From positions 1-40,596 of the forward strand of contig JAKQKW010000332.1 in the NCBI GenBank assembly GCA_029560455.1: 40,596 bases of DNA. Direction: 5' to 3'. The DNA comes from Candidatus Rifleibacteriota bacterium (lineage in GTDB: Bacteria > Riflebacteria > Ozemobacteria > Ozemobacterales > Ozemobacteraceae). The position numbers were made by a program, and so were the translations under genes. The notes below the pieces were generated by a model. It ran no database searches. It had not been told where the DNA came from and saw only the letters and a program-made list of their open reading frames with translations. How positions within the stretch are numbered: position 1 is the stretch's first letter; every line of letters begins with the position of its first letter. Shown in pieces: positions 17,448 through 24,810 of the stretch.

Positions 17448-18688
17448 TTTGCCGCTTCTGTTTCAGACTGGCTCTGTGTGGCAGATTCTTCAATTTTTAG
17501 AATCTTTCTGATTTTTTCTCTTTTGGCTTTTAAAAGGGTTTTCAAATTCTCTATGTCGTCTTTTACTGCCAGTCGGTCTTTTTTGGCTGAAGGCTCTTCG
17601 ACAATCGCGCTGAATTTGATTACTTCGTTGAGCAGGCTGGTTGCTTCGAACCAGGTTACATTGTCTTCTGCGGCAAATCTTCCGTCGCCATAGCCCAGCT
17701 TGAGCCCACAGCCTGCAAGTTTTACCAGTGCTTCATATTCCGGGTTTTCAAATGTTACATCGAGGTATTCGATTTTCTGGGCATTCAACCTGGCTTTTGC
17801 AAACGAGTCAAGAATATATTCAAGAGTGAGTGCGAGCTGGCCGCGTCTGGCAAAGGCTGAACCATGATCAGCAAGAATTGTGCGCATTCTGACCTGGTCG
17901 GTTTCCTTGCCGGCTCTTGCAAAAAGGCCATTTATAATTTCATTCAGATCAGCAATGGTTATGAATGAATCGCCGTCGAAACTTGGGCGCAGGATAATTT
18001 TGTCAAAGGCGCCGGATACGGTGAGATTTCTGATGACCGACATGATCGGGTGACTCAGCGGAATGTCGACAAAGCTTATTCCCTGGTTTTCGCGACTTCC
18101 CATAAGGTCGGCAGCAACTGCTTCATAAAATCTGTAGATAAAAAACACTGCATCTTTGAGTGTGAGACGACGGCCGGCGCCGAGACTGCCATCGGGAAAC
18201 CCGCGCACGACAAATTTTTTCTGCATGTATGATATTTCGCTGCGATATTTCTCTGCGATCCGGTAATCCTTATAGGTGGTCGGTTCAGAATCTTCATAAT
18301 TGATAAGTTTTGCGGCCTTGAGTGCTGCACAGGCTCTGGCGAGAGTTTCTATGGCCTCTTTTCTTGTGAAGGAGCTTTTGGAACTTTTGCCTGCAAGAAT
18401 GCCGCTGCTGATAAGGTTTTTTACATCAGCATTTTCATAACCAAGCAGATCGAGAGCTGTCGAGATTTTTTCGGCAAACTGCTGCTGGTTGATGCTGCGA
18501 TTCAAACGCCCTGATTTCAGATGATCCTGGCCTATGAGGCCGATTTCCATGCCAAGTCTCAATTCCCGCGGCAGATTGCCGCTGTTGCTTGCAAAGACTG
18601 CCTGAAAGAGGCTGTTCCCGGCAAAAAGGGCGATAAATAGAATTGCGACAAGCATGCCCGAGTAAAAAAACGAATTCGATTTGAACAT
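17444..18688 (-). CDS. SLH-like domain protein, signal-anchored
   Basis: 414 residues. An N-terminal hydrophobic segment (about 10-33, ending AVFAS) is a signal peptide or anchor. The body carries three degenerate SLH-type modules: near residues 90-117 (SGILAGK...FTRKEAIETLARA), near 163-190 (GFPDGSLGAGRRLTLKDAVF) and near 331-360 (LGYGDGRFAAEDNVTWFEA). SLH modules bind cell-wall polymers or link outer membrane and peptidoglycan. The C-terminus is a Lys/Glu-rich helix. GGAG lies 9 bases before ATG 18688. It is divergent from the M16 gene and converges on the two-TM gene. A role in envelope attachment is likely; the partner is unknown. Confidence 0.85.
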   Translation of the reverse strand: MFKSNSFFYSGMLVAILFIALFAGNSLFQAVFASNSGNLPRELRLGMEIGLIGQDHLKSGRLNRSINQQQFAEKISTALDLLGYENADVKNLISSGILAGKSSKSSFTRKEAIETLARACAALKAAKLINYEDSEPTTYKDYRIAEKYRSEISYMQKKFVVRGFPDGSLGAGRRLTLKDAVFFIYRFYEAVAADLMGSRENQGISFVDIPLSHPIMSVIRNLTVSGAFDKIILRPSFDGDSFITIADLNEIINGLFARAGKETDQVRMRTILADHGSAFARRGQLALTLEYILDSFAKARLNAQKIEYLDVTFENPEYEALVKLAGCGLKLGYGDGRFAAEDNVTWFEATSLLNEVIKFSAIVEEPSAKKDRLAVKDDIENLKTLLKAKREKIRKILKIEESATQSQSETEAAN

Positions 18689-18733
18689 CTGTTTGCGCTC
18701 CGTTTTATTGTTTTGACAAGGTTATCGGCAGCA

Positions 18734-18749
18734 TAAGCATTCTTGCTTA
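18734..18749. promoter_or_regulatory. Perfect inverted repeat in a divergent gap
   Basis: TAAGCA-TTCT-TGCTTA: a perfect 6-bp inverted repeat with a 4-base centre in the region between the SLH-like gene and the M16 gene. It could be an operator or a chance palindrome. A TTGACA (18713-18718) lies beside it without a convincing -10 box. Confidence 0.25.
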
Positions 18750-18789
18750 GCTGAAGCGGCGCACTTTTTTTGCCAGATTACGGGAAAGT

Positions 18790-18817
18790 TTGCTTAAATG
18801 ACGGCAGGTGGTAGAAT
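18790..18817 (+). promoter_or_regulatory. Putative promoter of the M16 gene
   Basis: A weak -35 TTGCTT (18790-18795), a 16-base spacer and TAGAAT (18812-18817). The ATG at 18844 and its AAGGAG site lie just downstream. Confidence 0.35.
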
Positions 18818-18843
18818 GTGGCAAATTACAAGGAGAGTGGAAA

Positions 18844-21390
18844 ATGAAAACTTTTGTTAAGGCGCTGCTGCTGATTCTTTTTATAACTCAAAGTCTGGTT
18901 TTATCAGGGCAGACTGAGCTCGGCAGCGTCTTTACCCTTGAAAACGGCCTGAATATTTATATCAGACCGATGCGGGCAAATCCGGTGGTGTCTCTTAATT
19001 TATGGGTAAAAGCCGGATCAGTAAACGAAGAATCCGGGCAGGAAGGCTATGCTCACCTGCTTGAACGCATGCTGTTTCGCGGTTCAATGCGGTTTCAATT
19101 TGCCGCCCTCGAAAATGAAATAAGGGCCACCGGAGCAAAACATACCTCTTTTACAGCCAACGATTATACCAGTATTGCCATCACCGGGGCTTCAATCTAT
19201 TTCGAAAAACTGGTAGAACTGCTTACTGATGCGGTTTTTAATTCTGCTCTCGATGCCAAAGACCTGAGTCTGGAAGCGAAGGCGGTTATCGAAGAAATTA
19301 ATGCTTCAACAAAGAACCCCAATAGTTATATTACCCAGTTGATGATGGAAGAGGCTTTCAAGGTTCACCCCTACAGACACCCGGTAATTGGTTACAGGGC
19401 GGTTCTTGAACAGGTTACGCGTGAAAGGATCGTTGAGTTTTATAAAAAATACTATGTGCCTGCCAACTGCTGGTTGATTGTGACCGGCGACGTCGATCCA
19501 ATGCAGGCTGCCGAAATTATTAAAAAATATGCCGGCAGCGTTGCAAAAACTTCTGCTCCGACGGTTTCCATTCCGCAGGAACCTCCACAGAAGGGCATGC
19601 GTATCAGAATCGAGCAGGGCGACGTGCAGAACTCCTTTATTCGCCTTGGCTGGCGCGTTCCGGGAGTCGAAAGTGTCGATAAATACGCACTCTATGTGGT
19701 TGCCCGCATGATCGGTGGTGGCACTGCAAGCTGGCTCTGGAAAGAAATGGTAGAAGAGCAGCAGATCGCGACTTCTGCCGGAGCCGGTTACTATTCAAGT
19801 CAGTTTCCGATGCTTTTTCAGGTTGGTGGAGTAACGACGCCGGGCAAGGCAAGACAGTTCGTCGAAGTGGCGAGAAAAATCGTTGGCAGGCTTATTGACG
19901 GCGAAATCAGTCAGGAAGAGATCGAGGCGGCAAAGCAGCAGATTATTGCCGACGATATTTTTGGCCGAGAAACAGCTGAAAATCAGGCTGCGAACCTTGG
20001 TCATTTTGCGATGCTCTCTGATATCGGTGACGCCGAAACCTTTGCCGACAATATCAGACAGGTGAATCTTGAAGATATCAGGAGGGTTGCTGTCGAATAT
20101 CTCAACGATAACCACCTGACTATTGCAAGACTCGAGCCGAAATCGGCCGGCGACGATGCTCCGCCCGAAATGATAACTCTCGATAACGGCGTGCGTCTGA
20201 TTTTAAAAGAAAATCACAGCGCACCGGTGGTGTCGGTTGTGGCGAAAATCGCCGCGGGTGGTCTGCGCGAAGAAAAGAGGCAGGCGGGCCTGGCGAATCT
20301 GACAGCCGAAATGCTGGTGCGGGGCAGCCGTCGGTTTTCCGGCAGCGAAATCGCAGGGGCTTTTGCCGCTATGGGTACAAAATATTCATCACAGACCAGC
20401 AAGAGCTTTGTATCTTTTAATATGCAGACTCTTTCCGAAAATTTTCAGAAATCTCTCGATCTTTTTGTTGATGTTCTGGTTGATCCTGATTTTCAATCTT
20501 CAGAACTGGAGAAGCTCAAGGAGCAGGTTGAAGAATTACTCAAGCTTGAAGAGCAGGATATTTATAAATTTACTTCACAGCAGGCTCTGATGAGTATTTT
20601 TCCCGACACCCCGATCGGTTATTCAAATATCGGAACAATAGACGATGTCAAAAAAATCAGGCGACAGGATTTAACTGAATTTCATGCTCGCCACTACGTT
20701 GGTGGCAATATCGTAATTGCCATCGTCGGTGATTTTTATACCAGAGAAATGAAAGATTCATTGCTCTCTGCTTTTGGCAGATTTTCTTCAAACTCTCCAC
20801 GGGAAATGCAAAAACCAGACCTGAAGGAGATCAAAGAGCCTCTGATTCTAAATCTCAAAAAAAATGTCGAGCAGGCACAGGTTGTGATCGCCAACCGCAC
20901 CCTGCCGGCGTCTGATGAAAAAAGTGTCGCAATGGAAATTGCCCAGACGATTCTTTCGAGTGGACCCTCTTCGAAACTGATTGCCAGTCTGAGAGACCGA
21001 GATTCGGTGGCCTTTTCGAGCTGGGCTTACAATGCCGGGATGGTCAATACCGGTTATTTCCTTGCCACGGCGATAACTGCGCCACCGCTCGCTTCTCAGG
21101 CAACTGAAGGTTTGAAAAAAGAAATCGGGCTGTTCAACCAGAATGGTTTTACCATCGACGAATTTGAACGGGCGAGAAAATTTCTGGTGGGTCAGTATTC
21201 GCTGTCGTTGGCAGATAACCTCTCGCTTGCTGATAATGCCGCTTCTGACGAGCTGCTTGGCAGAGGTTTTGATTTTTACCGGCGCTACCCTCAGATTCTT
21301 GCTTCAACGACCCCTGAGCTGGTTAAAAGTGTTTCGTCGGAGCTGATTATGGCCAGCGGTTCCTACGCGATTGTAGTGACGACTCCATGA
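18844..21390 (+). CDS. Two-domain M16-family protein with broken zinc motif (likely pseudopeptidase)
   Basis: 848 residues from ATG 18844, chosen because AAGGAG (18830-18835) is 8 bases upstream; a GTG 36 bases earlier lacks such a site. An N-terminal signal peptide (about 1-22) sends it to the periplasm or outside. Two M16 halves follow (about 28-430 and 440-848). The family's inverted zinc motif HxxEH reads HLLER here: His71 and Glu74 are present, the second zinc His is Arg75, encoded CGC. The distal Glu (Glu151, in VIEEIN) is kept. The second half also lacks the motif (GLANLTAEML), which is normal for that half. With no intact site, hydrolysis is doubtful; a chaperone, binding or heterodimer role is possible, as for inactive M16 subunits. 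A terminator follows. Confidence 0.92.
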   Translation: MKTFVKALLLILFITQSLVLSGQTELGSVFTLENGLNIYIRPMRANPVVSLNLWVKAGSVNEESGQEGYAHLLERMLFRGSMRFQFAALENEIRATGAKHTSFTANDYTSIAITGASIYFEKLVELLTDAVFNSALDAKDLSLEAKAVIEEINASTKNPNSYITQLMMEEAFKVHPYRHPVIGYRAVLEQVTRERIVEFYKKYYVPANCWLIVTGDVDPMQAAEIIKKYAGSVAKTSAPTVSIPQEPPQKGMRIRIEQGDVQNSFIRLGWRVPGVESVDKYALYVVARMIGGGTASWLWKEMVEEQQIATSAGAGYYSSQFPMLFQVGGVTTPGKARQFVEVARKIVGRLIDGEISQEEIEAAKQQIIADDIFGRETAENQAANLGHFAMLSDIGDAETFADNIRQVNLEDIRRVAVEYLNDNHLTIARLEPKSAGDDAPPEMITLDNGVRLILKENHSAPVVSVVAKIAAGGLREEKRQAGLANLTAEMLVRGSRRFSGSEIAGAFAAMGTKYSSQTSKSFVSFNMQTLSENFQKSLDLFVDVLVDPDFQSSELEKLKEQVEELLKLEEQDIYKFTSQQALMSIFPDTPIGYSNIGTIDDVKKIRRQDLTEFHARHYVGGNIVIAIVGDFYTREMKDSLLSAFGRFSSNSPREMQKPDLKEIKEPLILNLKKNVEQAQVVIANRTLPASDEKSVAMEIAQTILSSGPSSKLIASLRDRDSVAFSSWAYNAGMVNTGYFLATAITAPPLASQATEGLKKEIGLFNQNGFTIDEFERARKFLVGQYSLSLADNLSLADNAASDELLGRGFDFYRRYPQILASTTPELVKSVSSELIMASGSYAIVVTTP

Positions 21391-21409
21391 ACTGAAAACA
21401 GGTGAAAAA

Positions 21410-21450
21410 ACAGGGCGCTGTTCCGGTTGAACAGCGCCCTGTAGTTTTTT
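21410..21450. terminator. Strong bidirectional rho-independent terminator
   Basis: A perfect 14-bp stem (ACAGGGCGCTGTTC with GAACAGCGCCCTGT) and a 5-base loop. TTTTTT follows at 21445-21450 on the plus strand, and an A-run at 21405-21410 serves as a T-run for the minus strand. It ends both the M16 gene and the leftward murC/37-residue gene unit. Confidence 0.93.
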
Positions 21451-21462
21451 ATACCGATTGGT

Positions 21463-21576
21463 TCAGGAACCGTATCTGGCTTTGATCAGATCAAGAATTT
21501 TAAAGCCAACGCTTACTGAAGCGCGCGAAAGAACAACAGCAACGCTGAAAAGAAACAGTACGGTAAGGATTGTCAT
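21463..21576 (-). CDS. Small membrane protein downstream of murC (37 aa)
   Basis: A 37-residue frame beginning MTILTVLFLFSVAVVLSRAS and ending in an amphipathic basic tail (FKILDLIKARYGS). One N-terminal hydrophobic helix is followed by a Lys/Arg-containing helix. GGAG lies 7 bases before ATG 21576; an in-frame ATG at 21591 would add five residues. It begins 20 bases after the murC stop on the same strand and ends 13 bases before the terminator T-run, so it sits exactly between murC and the end of the transcript. No homologue is recognised. Confidence 0.55.
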   Translation of the reverse strand: MTILTVLFLFSVAVVLSRASVSVGFKILDLIKARYGS

Positions 21577-21595
21577 GTCGGGGCTCCACATAATA

Positions 21596-23011
21596 TTAAA
21601 CAGCTGCGCTTACAGGAATAGCGGAATAACTCAGACTGCGGGCTTTCATGCTTTCAAGAATTTCCGGCCCGATTCTGGTGATGCTTCCTGCACCGATGGT
21701 GAAAATTACATCGCCTGGCTCAACATAATTGAGAAGATGGTATTTAACGTCTTCGACATTTTTTACCATTTTGACTTTGCGGCGATGCGCAACTGGCATG
21801 TGGTCTAGAATTACCTTGCTGGTAACTCCAGGAATAGGCTTTTCTGATGCTGCATAGATGTCAGTGATGAAAAGTTTGTCGCAGTTATCGAAGCAGCGAC
21901 CGAATTCCTGAGACAGAAAAAGGGTTCTTGAATATCTGTGCGGCTGGAAAACAACGACGACCCGGCGGGCGCCAAGGCTGGTGGCAGCCTCAAGGGTGGC
22001 TTTGATTTCGTTGGGGTGGTGGCCGTAATCGTCGATGACGGTAACGCCTTCAACCTGCCCTTTGATTTCGAAGCGTCTGCCGGCACCGTGGAAAACGGCG
22101 AAGCCGGTCTGAATAGTTTCGAGCGCGAGACCGACTTCAAGACAGAAGCCGATGACCGGCAGAGAATTCAGAACATTGTGACGACCTGGAACTTCGAGAT
22201 GGAAGCGGCCATAATTCTGGCCACCAACGAGAAGGTCGAAGCTTGATCCGAACGGGTGCAGGCTGATGTTTTCGGCCATCAGGTCTGAAGCCGTATTAAT
22301 ACCGTAGGTGATAGTGCGCAATTTCTCAGGAACATTGAGATTGCGGGTTATGGGGTCGTCTGCACAGAGAAAAAGTGCCCCTTCCTGCGAAATATGGCTG
22401 GCAAAAAGTTCGAAGGCTTTGATAATTGCTTCGAGGCTTGAGTAATGATCCATGTGATCGTTATCGATGTTGGTGATAACGCCATATTGCGGGAAATACT
22501 TAAGGAAGGTTGCATCGCTTTCATCGGCTTCAGCGACCAGCAGATTGATATTGCCCGCCGATGAGTTGCCTTTGAGGGCTGCAACGTGACCGCCGATAAC
22601 GCATGTGGGGTCTTTGCCGGCAACTTTGAGTACAGTTGCAATCATTGAACTGACTGTAGTTTTGCCATGGCAGCCGGCTACGGCGATACCGCAGTTCGAG
22701 TCGAGGAACAGTTCTGCCAGAAGGTCTGAGCGGTGAACGGTCGGTAGACCCCGGCGATGGGCTGCGACAAGTTCGGGGTTATCGCTGGCAATAGCCGTAG
22801 AAACTACAACACGGCCTACATCAGAGGGGAGATTACGCGCATTGTGCCCAACGTAAATCTTTGCGCCCAAGGCTTTAAGATCTTCAGTTCTGTCGTTGCT
22901 GTTGAGATCTGAGCCCGAGATTTTATAACCTTTTTTAAGGAAAATACTGGCCAGACCACTCATTCCAACGCCGCCGATGCCAATGAAGTGTATCCTGTTA
23001 CGACGTGTCAT
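21596..23011 (-). CDS. murC: UDP-N-acetylmuramate--L-alanine ligase
   Basis: 471 residues from ATG 23011; the open frame extends 19 codons further to 23068 but MTRRNRIHFIGIGG matches the usual MurC start. GGAGG lies 15 bases upstream, longer than ideal. It adds L-Ala to UDP-MurNAc with ATP, the first peptide step of peptidoglycan synthesis in the cytoplasm. Features: N-terminal dinucleotide-type loop HFIGIGGVGMSG, Mur ligase P-loop GCHGKTT (Lys117), AEADESDATFL, TNIDNDHMDHY, and C-terminal VIDDYGHHPNEIKATL. Length fits the family. It stands away from other division and cell-wall genes; a 37-residue membrane protein follows on the same transcript. Confidence 0.97.
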   Translation of the reverse strand: MTRRNRIHFIGIGGVGMSGLASIFLKKGYKISGSDLNSNDRTEDLKALGAKIYVGHNARNLPSDVGRVVVSTAIASDNPELVAAHRRGLPTVHRSDLLAELFLDSNCGIAVAGCHGKTTVSSMIATVLKVAGKDPTCVIGGHVAALKGNSSAGNINLLVAEADESDATFLKYFPQYGVITNIDNDHMDHYSSLEAIIKAFELFASHISQEGALFLCADDPITRNLNVPEKLRTITYGINTASDLMAENISLHPFGSSFDLLVGGQNYGRFHLEVPGRHNVLNSLPVIGFCLEVGLALETIQTGFAVFHGAGRRFEIKGQVEGVTVIDDYGHHPNEIKATLEAATSLGARRVVVVFQPHRYSRTLFLSQEFGRCFDNCDKLFITDIYAASEKPIPGVTSKVILDHMPVAHRRKVKMVKNVEDVKYHLLNYVEPGDVIFTIGAGSITRIGPEILESMKARSLSYSAIPVSAAV

Positions 23012-23160
23012 CTGCTTTTTTCTGCGCCTCCTTGCATTTGCCTGACTATTGCAGGAACTTTTTCTCAATAACTATCGGTCGTTATCCGGCGGGACTTTAG
23101 AGAAAAAATCAGACAATGCAATTCTTCTGGAATGAAGGTTCTTTGCAAAAACCGGCAGTC

Positions 23161-23189
23161 AGGATAGCATAAAATGCGAGGGTATGCAA
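23161..23189 (-). promoter_or_regulatory. Putative murC promoter
   Basis: On the minus strand: TTGCAT (23189-23184), a 17-base spacer and TATCCT (23166-23161) preceded by TGC, an extended -10. It lies between the small Cys-rich gene and murC. The leader would be about 140 bases. Confidence 0.4.
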
Positions 23190-23194
23190 TTTAT

Positions 23195-23425
23195 TTAAGA
23201 CTGGTGCACACGCTGGCGAAACAGCAGGCAATGCTGGCCAGAGCTTGAGAAGACCACCATCGAGGGTATCTGAGCCGACTTGAATCCGTGCGCTTTGCAG
23301 CCATAGGGTGCCGAAACCTGCCAGGTCACAAAAAAATACTGGCACTCACGGCAGTTTATGCGGCCCTGTGCGTCTTTGCCGCCATTTGCGACAGATTTTG
23401 ATACGGCTTTGTTAACGATAACCAT
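23195..23425 (-). CDS. Small conserved Cys-rich protein (CxxC...C...C), unknown function
   Basis: 76 residues from ATG 23425; a TTG at 23473 could extend it to 92, and neither start has a convincing ribosome site. The core, NCRECQYFFVTWQVSAPYGC, continues into KAHGFKSAQIPSMVVFSSSG and ends CLLF. This matches a small, widespread bacterial family I recall from genomes, with conserved C-x2-C, PxGCKAxGFKS and SSGxxC, often labelled uracil-DNA glycosylase without support. The four Cys plus His/Trp suggest a small metal- or Fe-S-binding unit. It lies upstream of murC on the same strand but murC seems to have its own promoter. It is divergent from the M48 gene. Confidence 0.7.
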   Translation of the reverse strand: MVIVNKAVSKSVANGGKDAQGRINCRECQYFFVTWQVSAPYGCKAHGFKSAQIPSMVVFSSSGQHCLLFRQRVHQS

Positions 23426-23490
23426 AATGTGCTCAATGCTGCTGAATTTACTGTCTGGCGATGACTTCTGCAAGTCAAATTTTCAATTTC

Positions 23491-23519
23491 TTGACTATGT
23501 GGCAGATAAAAAATAGATT
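23491..23519 (+). promoter_or_regulatory. Putative promoter placing transcription at the M48 start codon
   Basis: TTGACT (23491-23496), a 17-base spacer and TAGATT (23514-23519). Only six bases (TAACAG) separate the -10 box from ATG 23526, and there is no ribosome site, so the mRNA may be leaderless. Confidence 0.45.
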
Positions 23520-23525
23520 TAACAG

Positions 23526-24764
23526 ATGAATCCTGAAAAAATTGAACGTTGTTTCTGGCTGCTCTTTGGCGGCTGGCTTATTTTAAGAAGCCTGTTGCTC
23601 TGGGCACAATACACTGGCAACACCGACCCGGCGGCAGCCGGTGAAGTTCTTAAGTTTTTCAGTCAGGCCGACATATCTGCCGGCCGCGATTATGCGCTGC
23701 GTGGCTTCTGGTTCAAGGCTGTGTATGGAATTTTGTATGCCTCGATACTGGTGGCTTTTTTGCGCTTCGGTGTTTTTGCGCAGCTTTGGCAAAAAGCGAA
23801 TTCGCTCGCTGGAACAGGTGTTTTTCGCGGCGACCTGGTTTTTATTCTGGCTTTTTTACTTATAATTCAGCTTTTGTCATTGCCCTCGGCAATCTATTTT
23901 GGCCACTTCAGGGAAACGGCCGCCGGATTTGCCCGCATAGATTTCGCTGGCTGGCTGCTGAAGCATGCCAAAGCGGTTGGCATCAGCATGCTGTTTGAGA
24001 CGATTATCATCATGCTGTTTCTTTCAGTTATCAGATGGTTTCCGGGCAGGTGGCCATTTATTGTGCCAGTGGTAATGGGTGGCTTCGGTCTGGCAGTTAC
24101 CTTTCTCGTGCCTCTTGTGATTACCCCGCTTTTTTATAGCCAGCGCCCGCTTGAGCAGGGTGAGTTTCGCGAGGGGCTTCTGAAAATGGCCGATAAGGCT
24201 GGCATGTCGGTAAAGGAAATATATGTTATTGATGAGAGCCGATATTCAAGCCATACGAATGCCTATTTTACCGGAGTTGGCTCGTTCAGGCGCATCGTTC
24301 TTTATGACACGCTGATAAAGAGTCATACCCCGGATGAGGCTGCCCTGATTTTTGCCCATGAGGCCGGACACTGGAAGCACAATCACGTCGCCTGGGGACT
24401 TTCACTTGGAGTTATAGGTGTTCTGGCCTGCTGCCTTGCCTGGTTTTATCTCTATGCCTGGCTTGAGCCGGTATCCTGGTTCGGCCTGAAAGGAATCGGC
24501 AGCGCGGCGAATATACCCTTTTTAATAATTTTAGTAATGTTTCTACAGCTCTTCACTTCGCCATTCGAAAGCCAGATCAGCCAGTTCATGGAAAGGCAGG
24601 CTGACCGCGCTGCTCTTGAGCTGACTGGTCTGCGTGATGTTTATGTTAACGCCCAGATCAGACTGTCGAGAGACAATAAATCAGATCTGCTGCCGCACCC
24701 ATTCAGGGTATTCTGGCTTTATACGCACCCGCCGGCAATTGAACGCATAAAAGCGGCGCAATAA
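23526..24764 (+). CDS. M48-family (Ste24/CAAX protease-like) membrane zinc endopeptidase
   Basis: 412 residues with about six to seven TM helices. The zinc motif HEAGH (His278, Glu279, His282) stands in IFAHEAGHWKHNH, and the distal ligand Glu356 lies in MERQADRAAL, both typical of Ste24-type M48A peptidases. Family length (about 400-430) fits. Bacterial members cleave membrane or exported proteins inside or near the membrane and serve in quality control; prenylated substrates are not expected in bacteria. No Shine-Dalgarno sequence precedes ATG 23526. It is divergent from the small Cys-rich gene and converges on the cNMP/MinD-like gene over a terminator. Confidence 0.93.
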   Translation: MNPEKIERCFWLLFGGWLILRSLLLWAQYTGNTDPAAAGEVLKFFSQADISAGRDYALRGFWFKAVYGILYASILVAFLRFGVFAQLWQKANSLAGTGVFRGDLVFILAFLLIIQLLSLPSAIYFGHFRETAAGFARIDFAGWLLKHAKAVGISMLFETIIIMLFLSVIRWFPGRWPFIVPVVMGGFGLAVTFLVPLVITPLFYSQRPLEQGEFREGLLKMADKAGMSVKEIYVIDESRYSSHTNAYFTGVGSFRRIVLYDTLIKSHTPDEAALIFAHEAGHWKHNHVAWGLSLGVIGVLACCLAWFYLYAWLEPVSWFGLKGIGSAANIPFLIILVMFLQLFTSPFESQISQFMERQADRAALELTGLRDVYVNAQIRLSRDNKSDLLPHPFRVFWLYTHPPAIERIKAAQ

Positions 24765-24766
24765 AA

Positions 24767-24800
24767 AACCGGGCTGTCTGATTTCTCAGGCAGCCCGGTT
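24767..24800 (-). terminator. Rho-independent terminator (leftward)
   Basis: The stem AACCGGGCTG...CAGCCCGGTT carries an inner CTGA/TCAG pairing. On the minus strand the hairpin ends in TTTTTT, so it mainly stops the cNMP/MinD-like transcript. It also lies directly after the M48 stop and may serve both. Confidence 0.85.
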
Positions 24801-24810
24801 CGTATAAGGT

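Noticed and set aside
23109..23345. 78-codon minus-strand frame
   Set aside because: It overlaps the recognisable Cys-rich protein in another frame and covers the putative murC promoter.
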